DNA of 64,000 nucleotides from Rossellomorea sp. AcN35-11 (GTDB taxonomy: Bacteria; Bacillota; Bacilli; Bacillales; Bacillaceae_B). The notes under the pieces are model-generated. The model did no database searches, had not been told where the DNA came from, and worked only from the letters and a program-made list of their open reading frames with translations. Positions 53,267-62,374 of the stretch are shown here, one piece after another. Position 1 is the stretch's first letter, and each line of letters opens with the position of its first letter. The position numbers and the translations under genes are program-made. Where the stretch lies: the NCBI GenBank assembly GCA_030388825.1, contig CP128835.1, forward strand, positions 4,123,339-4,187,338, written 5' to 3'.

Positions 53267-53707
53267 TTATTCCTCGTTTTTGGAGGTCCGTCCCTCACAG
53301 ACCTTAAACATCCCGGTCATGTTCGGTGAGTAGTCTTTGAAATCATATTTTTCATAGAATGGCACGTTTCCTTCTGAAGCAAAGAGTCCTACAAAGACTT
53401 TATCAGGGGCGTGTTCTTGTATGTAACCCATGAGCTCATCCATGATTTTTCCTCCGATTCCCTTCCCATGGTAGTCGGGGTGAACCACAATGTCCTGGAT
53501 ATAGAAATAGATCGCTCCGTCACCCACGATCCTCCCCATTCCGATCACCACTTCCCCATGCATGACAACTACAGAGTAAATAGAATTCGATAGAGACGCT
53601 TCCGCCACATCGAAATTCATGAATTCCTTCCAGCCGACACTCTCACATAAATAGGTGTATTCTCTCAATGTCGGGACTGTCCCGGCCATCATCTTATATT
53701 GTTTCAT
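53267..53707 (-). CDS. GNAT-family N-acetyltransferase
   Basis: This 146-residue acetyltransferase has the acetyl-CoA loop VHPDYHGKGIGGKIMDEL (Q/R-x-x-G-x-G type) and FYEKYDFKDY near the end. The last residues, EGRTSKNEE, are unusual: EGRTS is encoded by an in-frame copy of the REP-like repeat, so the C-terminus appears to have been replaced or extended by a repeat insertion. The substrate is unknown. Confidence 0.85.
   Translation of the reverse strand: MKQYKMMAGTVPTLREYTYLCESVGWKEFMNFDVAEASLSNSIYSVVVMHGEVVIGMGRIVGDGAIYFYIQDIVVHPDYHGKGIGGKIMDELMGYIQEHAPDKVFVGLFASEGNVPFYEKYDFKDYSPNMTGMFKVCEGRTSKNEE
53283..53296 (+). repeat. REP-like element inside the GNAT coding sequence
   Basis: GAGGTCCGTCCCTC lies at the 3' end of the GNAT gene and encodes EGRTS on the coding strand. 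Confidence 0.85.
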
Positions 53708-54077
53708 CCAGTCGTTCCTCCGCTAAACTGCTTATTTTTCTTATCTATTAATAGTTCGACAGGGTTCTGGCTATTCCTTTTTGAAATGAGCTAATGAGGT
53801 TTAGAGAGTTTATTTTCAACACTTCCAATGGTGCTCTGCCGAAATCGTTAAGGTGAAAAACAATGTCCCCTACCAATATAGGCCCTTCCAGGACATTTTC
53901 CCTTTCAAGCGTTTACATGGCTAAGGTGAAATGATCGTGTATCTCATTCCAACCTTCAAGGTCCGTCCCTTATTTTGCCTTATCCTCTCCTTTATGGAAT
54001 AATGAACGGGGAATTTATTTAGGTGAGGTTTCACTCTACCACTTTTGATTTACATGCCGAGGGCTGGAGGTTATTTT
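53708..54077. other. Divergent intergenic region GNAT / YibE-F operon
   Basis: No ORF. One REP-like copy (53958-53970) lies here. No convincing promoter was picked for either gene. Confidence 0.4.
53958..53970 (+). repeat. REP-like element, single copy
   Basis: AAGGTCCGTCCCT, an exact core without a partner. Confidence 0.8.
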
Positions 54078-55214
54078 TTGTTTGCACATGGATTGAAAAT
54101 GAAAGGCATAGATTACAAGAATCTTATTTTATACATGATTTTGGCCCTCTGTGTCGTGGCTTCTCTTTATTTCGTATATCACAATCATGGATGGTATGAT
54201 CGTCCGATTGCGGAAGTGGTCAGTACGAAGATCGGGGAGACGACGGATATGGAGGATATGAATGGGAATAAGGACCGCCTCTACCTGCAACAGATCGAAG
54301 CGATCCTTAAAAACGGGAAGCTGAAAGGAGAGACGATTCATTTAACGAATGAATATTCCCTTTCGGGTGCCTATGATCAAGCCTATCGCCCCGGCAATGA
54401 ACTATTCGTATCCATTGACGGGACGAGAGATGGGGACCACCTGACAGGACATATAGAAGACGTCAAACGGGATCACTATTTGATGATCACCGCCTGGGCA
54501 TTCATCACCCTTTTACTCGTAGTCGGGAAAAGGCAGGGGCTCCTCTCCCTCATCACCCTGGGAGTCAATGCCCTGATCCTTTCCTATGCACTTGATGTAT
54601 ACCTGAATTCAGAAAACGTCAGCCTCCTGGTGGTTTGCAGCATCGGGGTCATCTTATTCACCTGCATCTCCCTGCTCCTGGTGAACGGCTTCAATGAAAA
54701 AACCTACGCTGCGGTGGTGGCGACTCTGATCGGAACATTCATGACCCTCCTGATCAGCTATGTGGTCGTCGGCTTCACCTCAGGGGAAGGTCTTCGGTAT
54801 GAGGAGATGCAATTTCTCACCCGTCCCTATGAAATGGTATTCATGGCGGGGATCCTCGTAGGTTGTCTCGGGGCCGTGATGGATGTCGCCATCACATTAT
54901 CTTCGTCCATCTTCGGGCTTTATGAGAAAAATCCCGCCATCTCCATCAAAGCCCTGCAGAAGTCTGGCTTTGATATCGGGAAGGACATCATGGGAACGAT
55001 GACGAATATATTGTTTTTCGTCTATATCAGCGGTGCGATCCCCATGCTAATCCTATTTTTCAAAAATGCGTCCCCCCTTGGATTCACCCTGACCATGAAT
55101 CTTTCACTTGAAATGGCCCGTGCCCTCACAGGCGGAATCGGCATCGTGCTCGCAATTCCCATCGGCATCTATACGTCCATCTTCTTTGTGAGTAGAAAGA
55201 AGGTGAAATCATGA
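54078..55214 (+). CDS. YibE/F-family membrane protein, long subunit
   Basis: This 378-residue protein has an N-terminal transmembrane helix, an extracytoplasmic beta domain (about residues 50-145, AEVVSTKIGETT onward), and six or seven helices of the YibE/F type with AVMDVAITLSSSIFGLYEKN and FDIGKDIMGTMTNILFF. The TTG at 54078 has GGAGG seven bases upstream and is preferred over an upstream TTG at 54045. It overlaps the next gene (ATGA). YibE/F proteins are thought to transport solutes, but the role is not established. Confidence 0.83.
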   Translation: MFAHGLKMKGIDYKNLILYMILALCVVASLYFVYHNHGWYDRPIAEVVSTKIGETTDMEDMNGNKDRLYLQQIEAILKNGKLKGETIHLTNEYSLSGAYDQAYRPGNELFVSIDGTRDGDHLTGHIEDVKRDHYLMITAWAFITLLLVVGKRQGLLSLITLGVNALILSYALDVYLNSENVSLLVVCSIGVILFTCISLLLVNGFNEKTYAAVVATLIGTFMTLLISYVVVGFTSGEGLRYEEMQFLTRPYEMVFMAGILVGCLGAVMDVAITLSSSIFGLYEKNPAISIKALQKSGFDIGKDIMGTMTNILFFVYISGAIPMLILFFKNASPLGFTLTMNLSLEMARALTGGIGIVLAIPIGIYTSIFFVSRKKVKS

Positions 55215-55975
55215 CGGTACAATTGTGTCTCGCAGCCATCCTTTTCATCCTGATGGTGGCCATAGGAGGGAAAAAAGGAGCCCTTTCCTTCATTGCCCTG
55301 TTCCTGAATTTCGGTGTCCTCCTTCTTACGATCATTCTGATGAACGATCCGAAGCTAAATCCGGTAATCCTGACGCTATTCGCCTGCATCATGATCAGCT
55401 GCATCTCCCTGTTTTTCATCAGTGAAATCAACATCAAGACCGTGACAGCCTTCATCTCGACGATTATCACGACAGGCGCACTTCTTTTCTTCATCCTGAT
55501 GCTCACGGATGCCGCCATGATCCAGGGATTCAGTGAAGAAGAAATCGAGGAAATCGGGGCATTCTCCCTCTATGTAGGAGTGGATTTTGTCAAAATCGGT
55601 GCTTCCATGATCATCATGAGCACGATCGGAGCCATCATTGATTTGTCTATTTCCATCTCCTCGCCCATGAGGGAAATCGCCTATCACAACCCATCGATCA
55701 GCAGGAAAGCATTATTCGCTTCCGGCCTTAGCATCGGCAGGGATATACTTGGGACCAGCACCAATACCCTGTTCTTCGCCTTTTTCGGAGGTTACATGGC
55801 GCTGTTGATCTGGTTCAAGGATCTCTCCTATTCATTGGGGGAAATCGTGAATTCCAAAGTTTTCACGTCGGAAATGATTTTCATCGGAGCGGCTGGAATC
55901 GGGGTGGCCCTGGCGATTCCGGTTACTTCCTGGATCACGGCTTACTTTTTGGTGAAAAAGCGAAGCCAGAGGTGA
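55211..55975 (+). CDS. YibE/F-family membrane protein, short subunit
   Basis: This 254-residue polytopic protein is homologous to the C-terminal two-thirds of its upstream partner. It shares IGAIIDLSISISSPMREI and LSIGRDILGTSTNTLFF. It lacks the extracytoplasmic domain. The translational overlap suggests a hetero-oligomeric complex. Confidence 0.83.
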   Translation: MTVQLCLAAILFILMVAIGGKKGALSFIALFLNFGVLLLTIILMNDPKLNPVILTLFACIMISCISLFFISEINIKTVTAFISTIITTGALLFFILMLTDAAMIQGFSEEEIEEIGAFSLYVGVDFVKIGASMIIMSTIGAIIDLSISISSPMREIAYHNPSISRKALFASGLSIGRDILGTSTNTLFFAFFGGYMALLIWFKDLSYSLGEIVNSKVFTSEMIFIGAAGIGVALAIPVTSWITAYFLVKKRSQR

Positions 55976-56026
55976 TGCAGTCTCTGTCATGGAAAGGCCA
56001 AGCTCTTTCAAAGAAGTCGTATGAAT

Positions 56027-56088
56027 AAAAAAACACCCCCAAAAGTTAGTTTTCACTCTAACTTTCGGGGGTCGGTACCACCCTGTTC
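56027..56088 (-). promoter_or_regulatory. Orphan T-box antiterminator/terminator module
   Basis: On the minus strand AACAGGGTGGTACCG matches the T-box core (AGGGTGGNACCG). It is followed directly by the hairpin ACCCCCGAAAGTTAG / CTAACTTTTGGGGGT and a T run at 56027-56033. It begins only about 12 bp after the stop codon of the HD-GYP gene. The Stem I specifier region that must precede a T-box is missing, and no minus-strand gene follows. It probably works now as a plain terminator of the HD-GYP gene. Confidence 0.75.
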
Positions 56089-56099
56089 CAATGCGTTTT

Positions 56100-57011
56100 T
56101 TATATAAGAATCCCCTCTTCTTTTAAAATCTCTTCGAAAACACGGACGATTTCTTCATCATAATGAGAGCCCGACAACCTTTTCAGTTCATCCATGGCAT
56201 ATTGTCTGCTGAAGGCTTTCCGGTAGGCCCTGTCTTCTGTCATGGCATCGAATGCATCACAGACGGCAATGATACGGGCTTCGAGGAGGATGTCATCCCC
56301 TTTCAGTCCCCGGGGATAGCCGCTGCCGTTCAATCGTTCATGGTGCTGCTCTATAATAGGGACCAGCTCCTGGTAATAAGTGTCTCTGATCATATTGGCA
56401 CCGTCTTCAGGATGCTTTTTGACAATGGCAAATTCCTCATCTGTGAGACGGTCGGCCTTGTTGAGGATCTCAGCCGGTACATGGATTTTACCCATGTCGT
56501 GAAGAAGGGAAGCCATGGTGAGATTCTCCAGCTGATCTTTATGTAATTTCAGCTTTTTAGCGATTTTCACGCAGTATTTCGATACCCTGTCACTATGCAT
56601 GGAGGTGTACCGGTCTTTCTTTTCCACTTCTTTTACTTTTTCCAACAAATCAGACATATCCTTGCTTAGATGAAAAAAGGTAGGTTCTGTAACTGCCCAT
56701 AATAAGGTGACCTGTGTGACGGCTGTGAAATGGATCGGTTCTCTGATTCCTTGGGCTGAGAAATAATCCTCTGCCCTCATCATCTTTTTTTCGCCATCTA
56801 TCTCACATTCCATCTCGCCGGATAGGACATAATAAAATTCCATCCCACTGGGGTTATCACCTGGGTATACGTAAAACATGCTTGCTTCATGGATCGTCTG
56901 TATCAATACCTCTACACCGTCACCCTTGGATAACAGGCCTAACTCGAAGTGATCAAAGGTCACTTTCTCCAGTGGTGCTCTGATATTCCCCATTTTGAAT
57001 CCTTCCATCAT
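56100..57011 (-). CDS. Cupin-HD-GYP domain protein
   Basis: This 303-residue protein has an N-terminal cupin-like sensor (about 35-115, with EFYYVLSGEMECEIDGEKK) and a C-terminal HD-GYP domain. The HD motif is in LLHDMGKIHVPAEIL, and HHERLNGSGYPRGLKGDD carries the GYP motif. HD-GYP domains hydrolyse cyclic di-GMP or related nucleotides. Membrane segments are absent. A GGGTGG box precedes the ATG. It ends just before the orphan T-box module. Confidence 0.87.
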   Translation of the reverse strand: MMEGFKMGNIRAPLEKVTFDHFELGLLSKGDGVEVLIQTIHEASMFYVYPGDNPSGMEFYYVLSGEMECEIDGEKKMMRAEDYFSAQGIREPIHFTAVTQVTLLWAVTEPTFFHLSKDMSDLLEKVKEVEKKDRYTSMHSDRVSKYCVKIAKKLKLHKDQLENLTMASLLHDMGKIHVPAEILNKADRLTDEEFAIVKKHPEDGANMIRDTYYQELVPIIEQHHERLNGSGYPRGLKGDDILLEARIIAVCDAFDAMTEDRAYRKAFSRQYAMDELKRLSGSHYDEEIVRVFEEILKEEGILI

Positions 57012-57088
57012 ATACGCCCACCCTTACATAGTAAGTTTCGACAGTGAATAAAACGAGCCCATTTGAACTCGTTCCATACCATTTACTG

Positions 57089-57661
57089 TTACCCTTTATA
57101 GAATCCAACCACTCGAATGGGATCGATCCACACCCATCTGTCAGCAAAACGGACGTGCTTCCAGCTGCACTCGGCCATGACACCTTCTTCTTTTGCTTCT
57201 TCAATCATCTCTTGAGACATTTCCAGCGTTTCCTCGTAAACCTTATGGATGATGTCATCCAATTCTTCATTGTATTCAGCTGTGATTTTCTCCAGCCTAT
57301 CCGAGCGTTCTTTCAGTGTTTTTGTTATTTTAGCATCCATTTGAGATACCTTATCTTTCAGTTTACTGACCTTCTTTTCGTCACTGGAGAGCTTCAATTC
57401 CTTCTCCGCTTCTTCTTTGTCTTTCTTTAATTTTTGAATTTCCTTCCCCTCTTCAAGTTCTCTTACCTCAGCTAAAAACTTCCTGTTAAGCTCGTCTGCT
57501 TTTTCTACAGCTTCCTTTACCTTCTTATCAATTTCCTGATTGGTTTTTTCAATCTCTTCGAGGACCTCTTGATAATCTCCATCATCCGAAGCACCCACTA
57601 CACTTGTTCCGAAGCTAAAGTAGACCATCATCATCACGATAAGAGACACGATCTTTTTCAT
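57089..57661 (-). CDS. Secreted coiled-coil protein
   Basis: This 190-residue protein has a signal peptide (MKKIVSLIVMMMVYFSFGTS) followed by a long Glu/Lys-rich coiled coil (about 30-150). A compact tail reads CSWKHVRFADRWVWIDPIRV. ATG 57661 has GGGAGGG upstream. It could be a cell-surface or spore-associated structural protein. I recognise no family. Confidence 0.72.
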   Translation of the reverse strand: MKKIVSLIVMMMVYFSFGTSVVGASDDGDYQEVLEEIEKTNQEIDKKVKEAVEKADELNRKFLAEVRELEEGKEIQKLKKDKEEAEKELKLSSDEKKVSKLKDKVSQMDAKITKTLKERSDRLEKITAEYNEELDDIIHKVYEETLEMSQEMIEEAKEEGVMAECSWKHVRFADRWVWIDPIRVVGFYKG

Positions 57662-58103
57662 ATGTACACCCTCCCAATCTATTATTATCTCATTCACTGC
57701 CATTTCATTTTCTGCACATACTAAATTCTGTCATATTATCTAAATTTAGTATAAAAGTCCTCACTCCAAAAAACAACAATTTTTAACAGAATAATCTGTC
57801 TATTTTTTCGTCATAGTTGAAGATGAGAGGGAATAATCGGGAAAAAACGCTGATTTTGAAGGTGATTGTAAAGTCAAACGTTTCATTTCTATCATCTTCC
57901 CCTTGCTATGAAACCCGTTTCATACATTACTCTTAAGGAAGAATGCGGTCTTTCCCATTCCACTCGATTGGCGTAACGTTTATGTGGCGGCGTGACAATC
58001 GTATACCGTTCGCGAAGTGTTCATTGATGATGAACACTTTTTGTGCTGGCAGGAGCGTTTCCTCTCGTCCGTCATGGTTTTTCAAAAAATTTTCATAAAA
58101 TGT
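57662..58103. other. Intergenic region with a palindrome and a terminator-like hairpin
   Basis: It contains the dyad ATGAAAC-CC-GTTTCAT (57908-57923). It also has an 11-bp hairpin GAAGTGTTCAT/ATGAACACTTT with a T-rich end (about 58015-58038), on the + strand. No ORF with a ribosome-binding site lies before the hairpin, so a small RNA ending there is conceivable but unsupported. Confidence 0.4.
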
Positions 58104-58132
58104 TTGAATATTCTTAAAATGGTTAGTATAAT
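58104..58132 (+). promoter_or_regulatory. SigA promoter of the IDEAL-domain gene
   Basis: TTGAAT (58104-58109) and TATAAT (58127-58132) are separated by 17 bp, about 27 bp before the start codon. Confidence 0.8.
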
Positions 58133-58159
58133 AGAAAAAAGGTCAAGGAGCTGATTTTC

Positions 58160-58363
58160 ATGAAGAAGTATTTGCTTAACTCACCACAGTCTGATGTAAA
58201 TCACATGGATTCATTATTTGCAGAAATGATATTGGACGAGGCTTTGCTAAAATTTCGGAAAGAGCAAATCGCACAGGACATTGACCAGGCATTACACAAT
58301 CGAAACAAAGAAGAATTCCTGCGTTTGACGGAGGAATTGAAACTCATTCAGAATGCCGGATAA
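58160..58363 (+). CDS. IDEAL-domain protein
   Basis: This 67-residue protein contains an IDEAL domain (ILDEALLKFRKEQIAQDIDQ, about residues 24-43). The domain was named for its conserved Ile-Asp-Glu-Ala-Leu motif and is common in Bacillus adaptor or hypothetical proteins. AAGGAG lies ten bases before the ATG. It has its own promoter and terminator. In larger proteins the domain mediates protein contacts; the partner here is unknown. Confidence 0.85.
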   Translation: MKKYLLNSPQSDVNHMDSLFAEMILDEALLKFRKEQIAQDIDQALHNRNKEEFLRLTEELKLIQNAG

Positions 58364-58388
58364 CATACGATTAACGATCTTCCTAAAG

Positions 58389-58425
58389 GACAATGCCCCT
58401 GCAACACAGCAGGGGCATTGTTTAT
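58389..58425. terminator. Bidirectional terminator
   Basis: CAATGCCCCTGC pairs with GCAGGGGCATTG around a 6-base loop, followed by TTTATTTT. It lies between the convergent IDEAL and ABC exporter genes. Confidence 0.85.
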
Positions 58426-58435
58426 TTTCCAGATA

Positions 58436-60211
58436 TTATGACACATAATCGATCGTCTTTCCGCCGATTTCCGCTTCTCTTCCAAACAATCTTGAATATA
58501 CGCCCGTTTGGTTCTGAAGGAGTTCCACATGCTTCCCTTGTTCCACGATCCGTCCATCTTCTAGGACCACGATCTGATCGGCTGAAAGGACCGTTGATAA
58601 CCGGTGGGAAACGATGATGATCGTTTGATTCTTGCCGGCTCTCACCACAGCTTCATTGATCTTCGTTTCCGTGATGGGATCAAGGGCCGAGCTCGCTTCA
58701 TCGAGAATCAGGATCGGGGCGTCCTTCAAGAGGGCGCGTGCCAGGGAGAGACGCTGCTTCTGCCCTCCTGACAACAGGCTTCCCCTTTCCCCCACAGGGG
58801 TGTCAAGTCCTTCAGGGAGTGTGGCGATCAGGTCACCCAGTCCGCTGTCTTCGAGGGCTTTCAGGAGTTCCGCCTCTGTTGCATCCCTCTTCCCGATCCT
58901 CAGATTTTCGGCCAGTGTCCCGCTCCTTAACATGACATCCTGTGTCACAATCGCCATCTGTGATCGGAGCCACGCTGTATCCCATTCACGGATATCGCGG
59001 CCGTCGACTTCAATTTTGCCCACACCCGTGTCGTAAAGCTTGAACAAGAGGTCGACGATGGTAGATTTTCCTGATCCGCTCGGTCCCACCAGCGCCCACT
59101 TTTCACCGGCACCGATAGAGAATGACACACCCTTCAACACATTCTCTTCCTTACCCGGATAGGAGAACGCCACATCCTGGAGGGTGATGCTGCCTTTTGC
59201 CCGCTCGCCTCTTGCCCCTTTTGACACTTCGGCTTCAGAGACTTTCTCTTTTAGGAGGATTTCTGAGCGATCCAGTGCAGGACCCGTTCTTCTGACAGAC
59301 AGCCAGTTGCGGAGAAGGCGCTGCATTTCATTGGCGGCAATCGTTACAAGTCCCCCGGCTGTCAGCATCTGTCCGCTTGTCAAACCTTGGTTCCAGATCA
59401 ATAATGTACTGATGAGATACACAAGTCCGAGTGCAAAACCGTTGTAGCTCGCAATCACCACAACCGACTGCATCCTAGCTTTCAATTCCTTCACCGAGTG
59501 CCGGACGAAGGTGTCACGGATGGAGATGACACTTTCCACTTCACTTTCAGACACCCCCATGACCCGTGACAGATGGATACCCGTCACCGATTCACGCAAT
59601 CTCTCAAGATATCTCGACGCTTCCTTACGGGCATCCGCCGAAGCCGACCGGGTTCTTGCCCCCACATAATTGGAAGTCCAGTAAAAGATCACACCGAGCA
59701 CGACACTCGTGATCATCAAATATGGATGGATCCATAGGAGCACCAGGCTGTAAATGAATACCCCCTGCACGCTCGCCATGAAGGTCGAGCCTTCCCAGGC
59801 AAGGAAGTTATGGAGGGTATCGGGGTCATCAGACACTCTCGCAAGCATTTCCCCTGTGGAATTATGGTGATAAAAGGAATACGGAACGATCTGGAGATGG
59901 CGGAACAGCCGCAGCTTCTGCCAATTCGTCACGGTTTTCGCGGTCTGATGGCAGAAATATTCGTCGATGACCATCATCACCAGATCAAGGACCGCTGATA
60001 AAATCAGGAGCCACATCAGACCCCAGAGCCAGCTGTAGTTTTCATTCGGAATGATCGTATCCACAAGCCAGCTGAGGGCGAGGGTAGGGATCAGGGCCGA
60101 AAACACCTGGCTGATGGCGATGACGACAGAATCTGCGATCACCCATTTTTTATAAGGGCGGAGAAAGGCCAATACCCTTCTGCCGTCCTGATTCTTTACT
60201 TGGGCTGTCAT
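58436..60211 (-). CDS. ABC exporter half-transporter (type IV fold)
   Basis: This 591-residue protein has an N-terminal six-helix ABC transmembrane domain (about 25-310) and a C-terminal ATPase. The ATPase shows Walker A GPSGSGKST, the signature LLSGGQKQRLSLARALLKD, Walker B LILDEASSALD and the switch His in IIVSHRLST. It would export a drug, lipid or peptide with its partner. Its ATG overlaps the stop of the upstream half-transporter (ATGA), so a heterodimer is likely. Confidence 0.9.
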   Translation of the reverse strand: MTAQVKNQDGRRVLAFLRPYKKWVIADSVVIAISQVFSALIPTLALSWLVDTIIPNENYSWLWGLMWLLILSAVLDLVMMVIDEYFCHQTAKTVTNWQKLRLFRHLQIVPYSFYHHNSTGEMLARVSDDPDTLHNFLAWEGSTFMASVQGVFIYSLVLLWIHPYLMITSVVLGVIFYWTSNYVGARTRSASADARKEASRYLERLRESVTGIHLSRVMGVSESEVESVISIRDTFVRHSVKELKARMQSVVVIASYNGFALGLVYLISTLLIWNQGLTSGQMLTAGGLVTIAANEMQRLLRNWLSVRRTGPALDRSEILLKEKVSEAEVSKGARGERAKGSITLQDVAFSYPGKEENVLKGVSFSIGAGEKWALVGPSGSGKSTIVDLLFKLYDTGVGKIEVDGRDIREWDTAWLRSQMAIVTQDVMLRSGTLAENLRIGKRDATEAELLKALEDSGLGDLIATLPEGLDTPVGERGSLLSGGQKQRLSLARALLKDAPILILDEASSALDPITETKINEAVVRAGKNQTIIIVSHRLSTVLSADQIVVLEDGRIVEQGKHVELLQNQTGVYSRLFGREAEIGGKTIDYVS

Positions 60212-61944
60212 CCGATCATCTCCCTTTCAAGCTCGCTGTATTGAGCCTTGTATAATTCATAATACTTTCCTTGCTTCAGAAGCAGTTCTTCATGAGTTCC
60301 CTTTTCAGCCACGACTCCTTGATCGAGGAGGATAATGATATCTGCCTTCCGCACTGTGACGAGACGGTGGGCGATGGTGATGGTCGTCCTGCCCGGGATC
60401 AGCTTCTCCAGTGAAGCTTGAACCCGCTCCTCCGTCTCCCCGTCCAGGGAGGATGTTGCTTCATCGAAGACCAGGACAGGCGGCTGCCTCAGAATCGCCC
60501 GGGCAAGGGCCACCCGCTGCCTCTGACCACCTGAGAGCTTCAGCCCCCGCTCCCCGACGATCGTTTCGTACCTTTCCTCAAGGGAGTCGATCAATTCCTT
60601 CAATCCCGCAGCCTCCACAGCCTGTTCCAATTCCTCCATGGTGGCATCGGGCTTCCCGTACAGCAGGTTTTGCCGCAAGGTGCTATTTAATAGGAAGGTT
60701 TCCTGCGAGACGACACCGACCTGACGGCGGAAACTGTTCCGGTTATAGTCCAATAGATTCTTATCATCTATGGATACCGATCCCTCCTGGGGTTCATACA
60801 GTCCAAGTAAAAGCTGGACGAGGGTACTTTTCCCCCCTCCGCTCGTCCCGACGATTCCGATGTGGTCCCCTTGTTCTAGGGACAGGGAGACTCCCTTCAA
60901 AACTTGCTTATCCGTCCCTGGATAAGAGAACCATAGATTCTCCAAGTCTATCTTCCCTTTCACAGGACCAAAGGAAGGAAGCTCCTCTTTATGCTCCTCG
61001 GGAAGATCGAAATATTCATAGATTCGCTGAAGGGCCGGAATCGCCTGCTGAATCGTCAGGGCATGCTCCGCCATGGAACGGACCGGCAGGAACATGATGG
61101 GGATGAAGCTCAGGCAGGCAACAAGGGTACCGATCGTGATCGTCCCATCCCAGACCGCCCAGCCGCCGATCAACATGACGACACCGGGAGCGGCAATATT
61201 AAAGAGATTCCCGAGGCGCCAGTTCACCTTGCCGATCAGGGCTGCCCGGATAGAGAACTGCTTCCAGTCCAGAAGCTTCTTCTCCTGTGTCCCCACTTCC
61301 ACATCCTGTGTCTGGTAGGTCCTTACGAGTCTCACACTTTCAATGCTTTCCTGAAGGTGCTGATATCGGCACTCATCTCCCGCTGAACGGCGCTCATCTT
61401 CCGCATCTTCTTACCTAATGTAAAAGAAGGAACAATATAAATGGCAAATACGGCGAACATCACGATGGCAGCCGGCCAAAAAAGCACAAACACGGCGGCA
61501 AAGGCAGCAATCGCTCCCACCACCTGCTGGAGGATACGTGGAACCACCGTATTATTCAGGTTCTGGATGGACTCCACATCATGGGTCAGCCGGAACAGCA
61601 TATCCCCCCCTCGGCGTCTTCGAGAAGAACGACATGGGTGTCCGGTGCAGCTTCCGGAATGCCCGGATCTGCATATCCGTAATCACATCGAGGCCGATCT
61701 TCACCTGCACATACTCCTGCATCGTCTCAAACAGGGATTTGCCCAGGTAAGCACCGAGAATGCCGGCTACGACCCAGACCAGGAACCCCAGGTCACCACC
61801 CACGATCACATCATCCACCAAGCGCTTCACAAGGATCGATGGCACGATCGTAAACAGACCGCCGATGATGGAGAAGATCAGGGCCACCAGCAGCTTCCGC
61901 CAATAAGGCTTAAAATGATTTAACGTTGTTTTTAATAAGTTCAT
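60208..61944 (-). pseudogene. ABC exporter half-transporter, two frameshifts
   Basis: Three overlapping frames make one 578-residue ABC exporter. The first (from ATG 61944) breaks at a seven-C run (61614-61620; G on the coding strand), where six restores PRGDMLFRLTHDVES. The second breaks near 61351-61356, where one added base restores STFQESIESVRLVRTYQT. The last frame holds the ATPase: GTSGGGKST, LSGGQRQRVALARA, LVFDEATSSLDG. A six-G run inside its Walker A is intact. Two compensating indels in a gene otherwise free of decay point to sequence error. It is the first gene of the exporter pair. Confidence 0.85.
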
Positions 61945-62273
61945 GATGACTCCCCCTCACAAAACCCTATTTTATACCAATTTATTAAAATATTCACTAT
62001 AATTCGAATCGGTCGAATCATTTAGATACTTACAGTATACGAAACTCCTTATATTCTTACTTCCGTCAAGGGGACGGACGATTTCTACGACTTTCGGATG
62101 ATAGAAAAGGCTATTTCGTAAACATTGTTGCTGCAAATCAGAAAAGAGTAGAAGTTGATTTCCGCTCCAGGATGCCACCTTTTCTCGGTGCTGGTGTCCT
62201 GATCAGGAGAAGTTCCCCTCAACTTCCGGCAAATCGTACGTTTAAAACGCAACATTCTTTTAGAAAAGCGCAG
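61945..62273. other. Intergenic region upstream of the ABC exporter
   Basis: No ORF. It contains a GATTCGA direct repeat on the minus strand near 62010-62027 and possible -10 boxes, none with a good -35. Confidence 0.4.
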
Positions 62274-62311
62274 AAAAAAGATGATCCCTCTTTCTGATGG
62301 GATCACCTTTT
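62274..62311 (-). terminator. Terminator of the MFS exporter gene
   Basis: GGTGATCCC pairs with GGGATCATC and is followed by TTTTTT on the minus strand, about 65 bp after the MFS stop codon. Confidence 0.7.
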
Positions 62312-62374
62312 CAGGGATATTTGATTAGGTTTCCTCAATCAGCCGTCGGAGGCTTCATCACCGCTGATCGTTTA

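Noticed and set aside
57977..58100. Possible 38-residue frame starting MWRRDNR
   Set aside because: No ribosome-binding site, and the sequence runs through a hairpin with no protein-like features.
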